Shown: positions 19,114 to 27,040 of the stretch, piece by piece | Numbering within the stretch: the stretch's first letter is position 1 | Layout: every line of letters begins with the position of its first letter | Assembly: GCA_048058975.1 (NCBI GenBank) | Contig: JBLLNP010000001.1 | Coordinates: 310,001-374,000, forward strand | DNA length: 64,000 bases | Origin: RHLJ01 sp048058975 | GTDB lineage: Bacteria > Bacteroidota > Rhodothermia > Balneolales > Balneolaceae | Direction: 5' to 3' | Made by a program: the position numbers and the translations under genes | Notes under the pieces: generated by a model | Database searches by the model: none | What the model saw: only the letters and a program-made list of their open reading frames with translations | Told to the model about the DNA's origin: nothing

Positions 19114-21672
19114 ATGTTTTCGATACACGATCAACGCTTTAGGGATATACTTCTTCTTGTTCTTGGGTTTTTTGGTGCTTTGTGGTTTTTCTACGATTTG
19201 GGCAATCATCACCCTCTTGGGCCAGTAGAAATAAAAATTTCGGAAGAAGAAGCCATCCAACAGGCCGACTCTATCTTCTTAAACTGGCAGTATCAACCCG
19301 TAAATCTTAAAAAAAGAGCCAGGGTAAGTTCGTATTCCGATTTGGTCGATTTTCTTCAGGACGGGCATGGCAGAGCAGAGTTTGTGTATAATATGAAAAA
19401 GCAGAGTGGACCTAAACTACCCCTCTATAATTGGTTAGTAGAAGAGTTTTCGGTTCAAAGTGGGGAAATAAAAAAATCGTACTCTGCTCGCTTAAGCAAA
19501 CAAGGAGACTTGATTACGTTTGATGTGGAAGATGAATTGATAGAACAACAAACTCCCTTTAACAGGGCTATGATTCGTTTTGCTTATAGCAGGGGAAGAG
19601 CCATAACAAAAGCTTTTGAAGATTCGATAATAACCCGGTTAGTGAATTTTCAGCACATGCGCGACGACCCGGAAAGTTCTCTTGAGTTTATACGAACACA
19701 GCTACAGAGCAGTGAAGAATATCATAGCAGTTATATTTGGGAGGGAATCGACTACTACATACAAAATACTTATTGGAGTAGGTTTGAATTCCAAAGAGAT
19801 TCTGTAAGCTTTAATGACAACGGAAGATTCCGATTCGCAAAAGCCTACCTCACATCAAAAGATACCCTGATGGGTGTTATCCCTAAGCTTGAAGTAGAAT
19901 TATTACCGGCTGGGGTTGTAAAATCACTTAATGTTTCACTTGATGAAGGGATACCAAAGGTTTCTAATTTCAATCCTAAACGGTTAAATATTTTAACAGG
20001 TGTAAGTCTTTTTTTTGGTGTTTGGCTACTCATTTCTTTTTATCTGAGAATTAAAGCCAGAGCTGTTGATACTCGTCCTGCTTTGGTCGTCGCCGTGATT
20101 TGTGGTTTCCTGGTTCCATTACTTTTGGTACTCCAGTACGTAAGAGAATTTGCATTAAGCTTTGATTCGGAGCAGCTTTCCTCTGTACTTAGTGTTATGT
20201 TTTCTTTTGGGGTAGCCGGAGCACTGTCGGCGACAGGCTTTTTTGTTATTACAGCTGTAAGCGATTCGGTAACACGCCAGTATTGGCCAAGTCAACTTAA
20301 AACCTGGGATTTGGTTCGCAGAGGGATGTTTAAAAACAAACCTATTGGTTGGGCCATTATCAGGGCAATATCCATAGGTTCTATTTTAGCCGGAGCCTTT
20401 TCGATTGTGCTGAACTTTTTTCCGGAGCTTTACATCCGTGGAAACATCCTTTTCTATAACGATACTTTTTCACTTTCTCCCGTTGCGAATATTATCATTA
20501 CGCTGCTTTTGGGATTATCCTTTGTACTTGTTTGTTTTCTGATCGTAGGAAATCAACTATACGCTCTTACAGCTAAAAAATGGATCATTCCTTTTGCCAG
20601 CGGTTTTTGTTTTGCGCTTATCGATTTAGTGCCTATTGATATGGCTCCGATGCTTCCCGAATTTTTTATGAATTTCATACTTGGCTTTCTGATTGGGGTG
20701 TTCTATGTCAATTTCGATTTTCTAACCATAGCACTGGGCTTCTTTATTTTTCTGAATTTTCTCACCACATCCAAAGGGTGGTTGGTTTCAGGCTCTCCTG
20801 ATGAACCTATCTTTATTGGCTTTTTTATAACCATGATCATCTTTTCAGGTATTGCTCTTTATTTTCTATTTGTTGGGGAAGAAAAAGATCACTTACCCGA
20901 ATATGTACCGGAGTACATTGAAGATCTGGCAAAAGAAGAGCGTGTAAAACAAGAGTTAGATATAGCCAGAACGGTTCAAAATACCTTTCTACCAAGTACT
21001 ACGCCAAATATTCCAGGCTTTGATTCTGCTGCTGTATGTTATCCGGCGCAGGAAACCGGAGGGGATTATTATGATATTATTTGTTTAGACGACGATCGTG
21101 CGGCAATAGCTATTGGTGATGTAAGTGGAAAAGGAATTCAGGCTGCTTTTTACATGACCTTCATCAAGGGAGTTATTCATAGTCTTTGCTCCATTTTTCC
21201 TTCCCCAAAATCCATGTTATTCAGGGTTAATAAGTTATTTAACCAGCATGCTACCCGTGGCACATTCATTTCTATGATCTACGGTGTACTTGATTCGTCT
21301 GAGAAAACATTTACCTATATAAGGGCCGGGCACAATCCGATGCTATACAAAAGCAATGGCATGATAGAATGGAAACAGCCCAGAGGAGTTGCCATAGGAA
21401 TGAGTAAGGGAGATGCCTTTAACAAAGTTATGGAAGAAGACACCATTAAATTTGAAGAGGGAGATGTGTTAGTGCTATACACTGATGGTATTACCGAAGC
21501 ACAAAACGAAAAAGGGGAATTTTACGACGAGAAAAGATTGTTGAAATTGCTAAAACGTGAAAAAACGAACTCTTCAAAAGAACTTCGCGATTTAATTATA
21601 GAAGATGTTCGTACCTTTATCGGAGATACGCTTCAATATGACGACATGACGCTCGTTGTCATAAAAGGCTAA
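19114..21672 (+). CDS. Membrane-bound SpoIIE/RsbU-type PP2C serine phosphatase
   Basis: 852 residues. The first helix is near the N-terminus (DILLLVLGFFGALWFFYDL), followed by an extracytoplasmic region of about 270 residues. A block of eight or more membrane helices (about residues 290-590) precedes a cytoplasmic PP2C domain. That domain starts ELDIARTVQNTFLPS and has the metal-binding signatures ETGGDYYDI, IGDVSGKGIQAAFYMT and TDGITEAQNEKGEFY, ending QYDDMTLVVI. Proteins of this type dephosphorylate anti-anti-sigma factors or similar partners in stress signalling. No anti-sigma or STAS gene is adjacent. It leads an operon-like run with a thioredoxin-like gene (11 bases later) and a DtxR-type regulator. 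Confidence 0.85.
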   Translation: MFSIHDQRFRDILLLVLGFFGALWFFYDLGNHHPLGPVEIKISEEEAIQQADSIFLNWQYQPVNLKKRARVSSYSDLVDFLQDGHGRAEFVYNMKKQSGPKLPLYNWLVEEFSVQSGEIKKSYSARLSKQGDLITFDVEDELIEQQTPFNRAMIRFAYSRGRAITKAFEDSIITRLVNFQHMRDDPESSLEFIRTQLQSSEEYHSSYIWEGIDYYIQNTYWSRFEFQRDSVSFNDNGRFRFAKAYLTSKDTLMGVIPKLEVELLPAGVVKSLNVSLDEGIPKVSNFNPKRLNILTGVSLFFGVWLLISFYLRIKARAVDTRPALVVAVICGFLVPLLLVLQYVREFALSFDSEQLSSVLSVMFSFGVAGALSATGFFVITAVSDSVTRQYWPSQLKTWDLVRRGMFKNKPIGWAIIRAISIGSILAGAFSIVLNFFPELYIRGNILFYNDTFSLSPVANIIITLLLGLSFVLVCFLIVGNQLYALTAKKWIIPFASGFCFALIDLVPIDMAPMLPEFFMNFILGFLIGVFYVNFDFLTIALGFFIFLNFLTTSKGWLVSGSPDEPIFIGFFITMIIFSGIALYFLFVGEEKDHLPEYVPEYIEDLAKEERVKQELDIARTVQNTFLPSTTPNIPGFDSAAVCYPAQETGGDYYDIICLDDDRAAIAIGDVSGKGIQAAFYMTFIKGVIHSLCSIFPSPKSMLFRVNKLFNQHATRGTFISMIYGVLDSSEKTFTYIRAGHNPMLYKSNGMIEWKQPRGVAIGMSKGDAFNKVMEEDTIKFEEGDVLVLYTDGITEAQNEKGEFYDEKRLLKLLKREKTNSSKELRDLIIEDVRTFIGDTLQYDDMTLVVIKG

Positions 21673-21683
21673 ATACAGCAATC

Positions 21684-22211
21684 ATGAACATTCGAATACT
21701 ATTTATTACGCTATTTGTGGCTATATACTTCAATAGTTCAAATAGTTACGCTCAATCTCAGTCTGAAATCAACTCTGGCTTTGAATGGTTGAGTTTAGAT
21801 GAAGCTCAACAAAAGGCAAAAGAAACCGGAAAAAGCATTTTACTGTTTGGTTATGCTGAATGGTGCACCTATTGCCTGAAGATGAGAAAAGAGTCATTTC
21901 CAGACTCTTCGGTACAAAAATCAATTTCTGATTACTACTTACCAGTTCAGCTAAATGGAGAATCAAAAGAACGTGTGGTATATAATGGCAAAACAATGCC
22001 CGCTAAAGAGCTTGCCCGATATTTAAGATTATCATCCTTTCCAACCCATTATTTTATTGATGCAAACGGAGAAATTCTTGGAGCTCAGCCAGGTTATATT
22101 GAACCAGAAGTGTATTCTCCTTTATTAGATTATGTAGGGACAGGGGCGTATGGTACTATGGGTTTTGAAGAGTTTTTGAAGAAAGAAGGAAAACTTCAGG
22201 AAGGAAAATGA
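21684..22211 (+). CDS. Secreted thioredoxin-like protein with CTYC active site
   Basis: 175 residues with a signal peptide (MNIRILFITLFVAIYFNSS...YAQ). The thioredoxin-fold body has YAEWCTYCLKMRKESF (Cys61 and Cys64) and the cis-Pro region SSFPTHYFID at about residues 112-121. The CTYC-L-K-M-RKE pattern matches the thioredoxin_7/DUF255-like branch rather than classical thioredoxin. It should act in the periplasm on disulfides. Its stop overlaps the start of the DtxR-type gene by four bases (ATGA), so translation is probably coupled. The link of a thiol protein with a metal regulator parallels the redox genes at 25.7-29.0 kb. Confidence 0.82.
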   Translation: MNIRILFITLFVAIYFNSSNSYAQSQSEINSGFEWLSLDEAQQKAKETGKSILLFGYAEWCTYCLKMRKESFPDSSVQKSISDYYLPVQLNGESKERVVYNGKTMPAKELARYLRLSSFPTHYFIDANGEILGAQPGYIEPEVYSPLLDYVGTGAYGTMGFEEFLKKEGKLQEGK

Positions 22212-22861
22212 GTTTAAGCCAGTCGGTAGAGGATTACTTAAAGGCAATCTACGTGCTAGAAACGGAAGGAGAAGGGGCTACAACCACCAACATAGCTGAC
22301 ATGCTGAATGTTTCTTCTGCTTCAGTAACTAATATGCTAAAACGCCTGGCTGGGATGAATTTCATAGATCATAAGTCTTATAAAGGAGCCACTCTTACTG
22401 AATCCGGAAGAAAAATTGCTTTGGAAATTTTGCGTCATCACAGACTGCTTGAGTTGTATCTGAAAGAAATTATGGGTTATTCCTGGGACGAAGTCCATGA
22501 AGAAGCAGAAAAACTGGAACATCATATTTCAGAACAGTTCGAAGATAAAATCGCGGAATTGCTAGACCATCCAACGCATGATCCTCATGGCGATCCAATA
22601 CCTACGAAAGATGGAGTGGTACCTGAAATGGCATCACTTTCTGTATGCGATGCCAAAGAAGAAACATCTTACATTATTGGAAGGGTTAAAGATCAGGACC
22701 CGGAATTACTTCGATACCTTGAAAAAACAGGTGTTATTCCGGGCGTAAAGCTTACCATCCTTGAGAAAGCCCCTTTTGAAGGTCCAATCCGGGTTTTACT
22801 TGAAGAAGAAGAAAAGACGCTAGGGTATGCTATTGCTAAGCAAATCTACCTGGTAGAATAA
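22208..22861 (+). CDS. DtxR/MntR-family metal-dependent transcriptional regulator
   Basis: 217 residues with the DtxR layout. The N-terminal winged helix reads SQSVEDYLKAIYVLETEGEGATTTNIADML, then VSSASVTNMLKRLAGMNFIDH. The dimerisation and metal domain includes ILRHHRLLELYLKEIMGYSWDEVHEEAEKLEHHISEQ (His, Glu and His ligands as in MntR/IdeR), and GDPIPTKDG is typical. A C-terminal FeoA/SH3-like domain (about 145-217) is present. It senses Mn2+ or Fe2+ and represses uptake genes. A likely operator is the palindrome at 25625-25660, before a TonB receptor gene 2.8 kb away. Which metal it senses is not resolved by sequence. Confidence 0.9.
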   Translation: MSLSQSVEDYLKAIYVLETEGEGATTTNIADMLNVSSASVTNMLKRLAGMNFIDHKSYKGATLTESGRKIALEILRHHRLLELYLKEIMGYSWDEVHEEAEKLEHHISEQFEDKIAELLDHPTHDPHGDPIPTKDGVVPEMASLSVCDAKEETSYIIGRVKDQDPELLRYLEKTGVIPGVKLTILEKAPFEGPIRVLLEEEEKTLGYAIAKQIYLVE

Positions 22862-22892
22862 ACCTAAGTGTTTATCGCCCAAACTTTTCCAA

Positions 22893-22922
22893 TTGGATAA
22901 GTATCTGCTATTTAGTTACAAT
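22893..22922 (+). promoter_or_regulatory. Candidate sigma70-like promoter for the DoxX gene
   Basis: TTGGAT (22893-22898) and TACAAT (22917-22922) are separated by 18 bases and lie about 30 bases before the DoxX ATG, in the intergenic space after the regulator gene. Pattern-based only. Bacteroidota-type promoters differ from this consensus, so certainty is limited. Confidence 0.35.
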
Positions 22923-22953
22923 AAGGAGACATCATTAACTAATAAGGATAATT

Positions 22954-23349
22954 ATGGATACTACTATTGCTAAAATTGGAAGGATACTATACGCTATAAC
23001 AATTTTAATTTTCTCTGCTTTCCATTTTATGGGAGCAAGCGACATGGCAGGTATGGTTCCTTTACCCGGCGGTGTTTTCTGGGTATATCTGACCGGAATA
23101 GCATTACTTGGAGCGGCAGTTTCACTTCTAATACAGAACCGGGTAAAACTGGTATCGATGTTATTGGGAATTCTGCTGGTAATCTTTGCACTTTCCATTC
23201 ATTTACCAGGAGTAATTGGAGCAGAGAACGATATGAGCATGCAAATTTCTATGGGGAATTTCCTCAAAGATTTAGCAATGGCTGGTGCAGCATTGTTTAT
23301 ATCCGGCGTTTATTCCGAGAAAGAAGAATCTTCCGGATCAGGCGATTAA
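22954..23349 (+). CDS. DoxX-family small membrane protein
   Basis: 131 residues with four predicted membrane helices. The first contains IGRILYAITILIFSAFHFMGAS and the second GGVFWVYLTGIALLGAAVS, matching the DoxX/DoxD-like fold where a helix-1 GRIL is common. The family is associated with quinone and thiol redox chemistry or membrane stress in different bacteria; function here is unknown. It has its own candidate promoter, and a shared terminator separates it from the convergent TonB receptor gene. It may belong functionally with the adjacent redox cassette, which is an inference from position. Confidence 0.8.
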   Translation: MDTTIAKIGRILYAITILIFSAFHFMGASDMAGMVPLPGGVFWVYLTGIALLGAAVSLLIQNRVKLVSMLLGILLVIFALSIHLPGVIGAENDMSMQISMGNFLKDLAMAGAALFISGVYSEKEESSGSGD

Positions 23350-23369
23350 AAAATCAAAAATACTATTGG

Positions 23370-23402
23370 AAAAGGCTGCATGCTTTATGCGGCCTTTTTT
23401 AT
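23370..23402. terminator. Bidirectional terminator between doxX and the TonB receptor gene
   Basis: AAAGGCTGCAT pairs with ATGCGGCCTTT (one G-T wobble) with T runs on the plus side and A runs on the other, so it can stop transcription from both converging genes. Confidence 0.8.
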
Positions 23403-25591
23403 TTCAGCTTATAACTGATTCCTGCCATAAATCGCCTTCCCTGTAACGGACCATAAACATAATCAGTAGCGAAATCATCACTGAATGGTCGATCAGATGC
23501 AATAATTGGTTCTTGCTGTATATAATTGAAAAGGTTTTTACCGCTCACAAAAAACTCAAATCGATCAGAGAACAGCTTGGTAATTTTTAGGTTATGCTCA
23601 CTAAAGGGGTTAGAATGAAGATCACGACCAGGATACTCGGGTAATCTCATTTTACCAATAATTCTGCCTGTATAATCAACATTTATTCTAGCTTCGGTGA
23701 AACGATATGTGAGGCTTAATACCGAATTAAAATCAGGTGAGAACGGCAAATCTTCTTTGAGTTCGTCCTCAACAAAAAACACATCCTGGAAAGTTATTCC
23801 AATGGTATAGGTAAGAGGGGCTATAAAGTTATGAGCCATACTTACTGCAAGACCCCTGGACACTGAATATCCGTCCAGATTGGTATAAATGATTTTTCCA
23901 GGTGTATCGTAGTCTGGAATTATCTGATTAGAAAAACGGGTATGATAGAGATCGAAATCAACATTAAGTACCGAAGGACCAATGTCGATTATTTGGTTCC
24001 AGTTTAATGCTACATTAAAAGAGCGTTCCGGATTAAGAGCTTCTGCTACCTCAACTTGCCTTGATCCGGTTAAGGATTCATGCTCTTCGGTAAACAAATT
24101 AACTATTCGAAAACCCGTACCAACATTAAGCCGAACGGTAGAATGAGAAAAAGGATCGCCCTTTAAGTTGAAGCGAGGCGAAAATATCATTCCATGATCC
24201 TGATGATGGTCGGCTCTAAGACCAACCAAGCCTCTGAATTTCGAAGAGAATCGGTGATCGTATTGAGTAAAAACAGCAGGAACAAAACGAATATCTTCAG
24301 AACCTCCATCCAGCCTCATTCCATTAAAAAGTTGATTTAATACATCATAACGGGCACTAAGACCAGTAACAAAGCCATTGTTCTTTGAAACAGGCTTATC
24401 CCAGATAAAATTTGCGAATGCTGTTTGTTGATCTGCTACGTAATGATATTCGCCATAGTAGCTATCCTGATCGTGATGACTGTAAGACGCATCTAACCGA
24501 AAAGACTCTTTTTCGAAAGGGAGTTCATAACTTCCAAAAAGCTCAAAACGGTTTGTATAAATGGATTCTCCATACACAGAATTACTTCCTCTCAGTTCTC
24601 TATCAAAAGCTGAAGTACCACCCATTCGGTCTTCGAAATAGTACTTACCAGCAAAGCTGAATTTTTTACCTGATGGACGGTAGACGTCCCACTTATTAAA
24701 AAGGGAAACCCGTATGTTTTGAGTTATATCTGCAAAATTATCTCCGTTTTCGTCGATAAAACGATCTTGGAGATAAACACTTCCACTTAACATGGTAGCA
24801 GTCTTTCCAATTCTAGGCACAAGAGAAAAATCAACATTATGCTCGCTATGGGTGCTTGTTGTTGAAGCGATGTCGAAAACCGGAGCTAGCGAAGGATTCT
24901 CTGTAATTATATTAATCACTCCTCCCATTGCCTGACTTCCATAAAGCGTAGAATTTGGACCCTTTATTACTTCCAGGTTTCGAATAACAGAAGGATTTAT
25001 CCCATTTAGACCATATACGGAAGCAAGTGCTCCCATAAGTGGCATCCCATCAATAAGTACAGAAGTATAAGGACCTTCCATACCATTAATACGAATATTG
25101 CTAGTACCACAAACAGCACAATCAACCTGGGTGTATAGTCCATTTACGTATTGGATGGCGTCCATAATGTTATTGCTGCCTGTTTTACTAAGGAAGTTTT
25201 GTGAAATCAGGTTTACTTTAACAGGCGAGTCTTTAATCGACATCTCTTTCATGGTTCCCGTAACCACCATTTCCTCCATCTGAAGCATAGACTCTTCAAG
25301 AAAGACGCTAATGAAAGTGGTATCTCCTTTTTGTATCTGAACAGGAACTTCTTTTTCGAGGAATCCTATTGCCCGAATAGTGATACTATGAGAACCAACC
25401 GGGAGGGTTCGGATCATGAATGATCCATCTTCTTTAGTATAGCTTCCTATCCCAAGTTCTTTGACTCCGATAGTTGCATTCTCAACTGCACCGGATTTAG
25501 ATTCAATCACACCCGTTAGAACGCCTGTCGTTTGGGCATAGGCTATTCGACTGAATAAAATAATACTTGCTAATGCTAATGCTCTCTTCAT
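23399..25591 (-). CDS. TonB-dependent receptor with a cysteine pair in the plug domain
   Basis: 730 residues with a signal peptide (MKRALALASIILFSRIAYAQ), a CarboxypepD_reg-like domain (about 22-105), a TonB box-like MEEMVVTGTMKEM, a plug with NIMDAIQYVNGLYTQ and, at 158-161, C-A-V-C followed by GTSNIRINGMEGPYTSVLIDGMP and GLNGINPSVIRNLEVIKGP. The barrel ends in QGRRFMAGISYKLK. It resembles siderophore/colicin-type receptors (GSQAMGGVINIIT). The C-x-x-C in the plug is unusual and may bind metal or form a disulfide. An operator-like palindrome 34 bases upstream and the neighbouring DtxR-type regulator suggest metal control. It follows, 100 bases away, an operon of redoxins and a barrel protein on the same strand. 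Confidence 0.9.
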   Translation of the reverse strand: MKRALALASIILFSRIAYAQTTGVLTGVIESKSGAVENATIGVKELGIGSYTKEDGSFMIRTLPVGSHSITIRAIGFLEKEVPVQIQKGDTTFISVFLEESMLQMEEMVVTGTMKEMSIKDSPVKVNLISQNFLSKTGSNNIMDAIQYVNGLYTQVDCAVCGTSNIRINGMEGPYTSVLIDGMPLMGALASVYGLNGINPSVIRNLEVIKGPNSTLYGSQAMGGVINIITENPSLAPVFDIASTTSTHSEHNVDFSLVPRIGKTATMLSGSVYLQDRFIDENGDNFADITQNIRVSLFNKWDVYRPSGKKFSFAGKYYFEDRMGGTSAFDRELRGSNSVYGESIYTNRFELFGSYELPFEKESFRLDASYSHHDQDSYYGEYHYVADQQTAFANFIWDKPVSKNNGFVTGLSARYDVLNQLFNGMRLDGGSEDIRFVPAVFTQYDHRFSSKFRGLVGLRADHHQDHGMIFSPRFNLKGDPFSHSTVRLNVGTGFRIVNLFTEEHESLTGSRQVEVAEALNPERSFNVALNWNQIIDIGPSVLNVDFDLYHTRFSNQIIPDYDTPGKIIYTNLDGYSVSRGLAVSMAHNFIAPLTYTIGITFQDVFFVEDELKEDLPFSPDFNSVLSLTYRFTEARINVDYTGRIIGKMRLPEYPGRDLHSNPFSEHNLKITKLFSDRFEFFVSGKNLFNYIQQEPIIASDRPFSDDFATDYVYGPLQGRRFMAGISYKLK

Positions 25592-25624
25592 AAATGTTTT
25601 TTATTTCGAAAGAGAATATCAGAT

Positions 25625-25660
25625 TAATTTAAAATTTAGTCAAGGCTAAATTTTAAATTA
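25625..25660. promoter_or_regulatory. Palindromic operator candidate (DtxR/MntR-like) upstream of the TonB receptor
   Basis: Perfect 15-bp arms TAATTTAAAATTTAG (25625-25639) and CTAAATTTTAAATTA (25646-25660) flank TCAAGG. The core AAATTTAGT-CAAG-GCTAAATTT has the same size and spacing as the known E. coli MntR box (AAACATAGC-AAAG-GCTATGTTT). A second, half-matching TTAGGCAAGG follows at 25658. It lies just before the receptor start, and a DtxR-type gene is nearby. Operator function is inference. Confidence 0.55.
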
Positions 25661-25691
25661 GGCAAGGATTTTCACGAGTGGCAACTCGCGT

Positions 25692-26498
25692 TTATTTAAT
25701 AAGTATCATCCGTTTCGTGAGCACTGTGTTCCCGGCAGAAAGTCGGTATAAATAAACTCCGGAAGGTACAGAAGTAGCATTCCAGGTAACCGTTTGTTCT
25801 CCTGAAGGCTGAAACCCATCAACCAAAGTGGTAACTCTCTGGCCTAATGCATTAAAAATTTCAAGAGAAACTTCACGGGGAGAGTCAAGCTGATAAGAAA
25901 TAGTTGTAGAAGGGTTAAAAGGGTTCGGATAGTTTTGATTTAATTTAAAAGATGAAGGAAGATTTTCGGTTTCAGAAGAAGTAATTAACAGAGCCAGCTC
26001 ATTTTCCAATACCTCAACCACCTCTTCATAATCCGAATCAACAAAAGTGGTTCCTTTGTATTTCATAATACCATCTGCACCAATTACTACTGAGCGATCA
26101 TAAAAACCAGTTCCGCCGTAGTAATCAACAAGAGTTTGTCTGGCATTAAGAAGTAATGGATAGGTAATGCCAGTTACATTTTTGAAATTATTATTTGATG
26201 AGACAGATTCATTCCAGGTATCAAGTCCTAGAGCTACAAAATTTGTGTCATTTTTAAACTTCTGATGAATTTCTGTTTCCGTAACAGGGCCATTAGTTCG
26301 GCAGTGAGGGCATCCGGCTCCGTAGAAAAAGATATAAACTACCTGCCCTTTATAATTTGACAGATTTATTGTACTACCTTGAGCCCCTCCAAGGTACGGG
26401 TGAGAGAATTCCGGTGCCATTCCTCCAACAGAAACTTGAGCGAAAAGTATATTTTGAGTGAAAAGAATAAAAAATAGCAAAAAAACTAAGTGCTTCAT
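25692..26498 (-). CDS. Redoxin-domain protein with a type IX secretion (Por) C-terminal sorting domain
   Basis: 268 residues. A signal peptide (about 1-21) is followed by an AhpC/TlpA-like redoxin domain starting VGGMAPEFSHPYLGG. The active site C63-P-H-C66 sits in IFFYGAGCPHCRTNG. From about residue 187 a sorting domain begins (LNQNYPNPFNPSTTISY) and ends VLTKRMILIK, the type A T9SS form. The protein is therefore exported across both membranes and either released or anchored at the surface. Its domain is a close copy of the lipoprotein redoxin encoded 10 bases upstream. It is the last gene of a four-gene operon. The substrate is unknown; it may reduce or oxidise surface thiols. Confidence 0.85.
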   Translation of the reverse strand: MKHLVFLLFFILFTQNILFAQVSVGGMAPEFSHPYLGGAQGSTINLSNYKGQVVYIFFYGAGCPHCRTNGPVTETEIHQKFKNDTNFVALGLDTWNESVSSNNNFKNVTGITYPLLLNARQTLVDYYGGTGFYDRSVVIGADGIMKYKGTTFVDSDYEEVVEVLENELALLITSSETENLPSSFKLNQNYPNPFNPSTTISYQLDSPREVSLEIFNALGQRVTTLVDGFQPSGEQTVTWNATSVPSGVYLYRLSAGNTVLTKRMILIK

Positions 26499-26508
26499 GA
26501 TTGTGAGA

Positions 26509-27039
26509 TTATTGGTTCATCTTGCTTAATTCCTGTTCGATTATTGAGATCACTTTTTCTGAATCGGTATTTACAAAATCGGAGCCTTTATATGCTATAA
26601 GACCGTTAGCATCGATTACTACTGAACGGTCGTAAGCCCCTGCATTTCCATAATAGTCAATAAGGCTTTGACGAGCACTTAATAATAAAGCGTATGTAAT
26701 ACCAGTAGTGTTTCTAAATGAAGTATTTTGAGAAACTGAATTATTCCATGTATCGAGTCCCAAAGCAACAAAGTTTGAGTTTGAGACAAATTGCTGATTA
26801 ATGTTTTCTGTCACCGAACCGTTTGACCTGCAATGAGGGCACCCCGCCCCATAAAAGAATAAATACACGACCTTTCCTCTGAAGTCAGACAAAGCTAATT
26901 CCTGACCATCCAAACTATTGTACATAAACTCAGGAGCGACAGTGCCAACGGCATCTTCAAAACCGCCACTATCTGTAGAAGATGAGCATCCCAAAAGAAC
27001 TAAAAGAAAAAGTAATATCGATGTTTTAATTATTTTCAT
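26509..27039 (-). CDS. Redoxin-domain lipoprotein, tandem paralogue of the T9SS redoxin
   Basis: 176 residues with lipobox LVLLGC (Cys18). The redoxin domain starts VGTVAPEFMYNSLDGQ and carries C67-P-H-C70 in LFFYGAGCPHCRSNG. Long stretches match the neighbour at 25692 almost word for word: NFVALGLDTWN, TGITY-LLL-ARQ-L-DYYG and YDRSVVI. The pair therefore arose by tandem duplication, and one copy gained or lost a sorting domain. Being a lipoprotein it would face the periplasm or the surface. The start is one base after the stop of the barrel gene and 10 bases before the next, so it is clearly co-transcribed. Confidence 0.85.
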   Translation of the reverse strand: MKIIKTSILLFLLVLLGCSSSTDSGGFEDAVGTVAPEFMYNSLDGQELALSDFRGKVVYLFFYGAGCPHCRSNGSVTENINQQFVSNSNFVALGLDTWNNSVSQNTSFRNTTGITYALLLSARQSLIDYYGNAGAYDRSVVIDANGLIAYKGSDFVNTDSEKVISIIEQELSKMNQ

Positions 27040-27040
27040 A

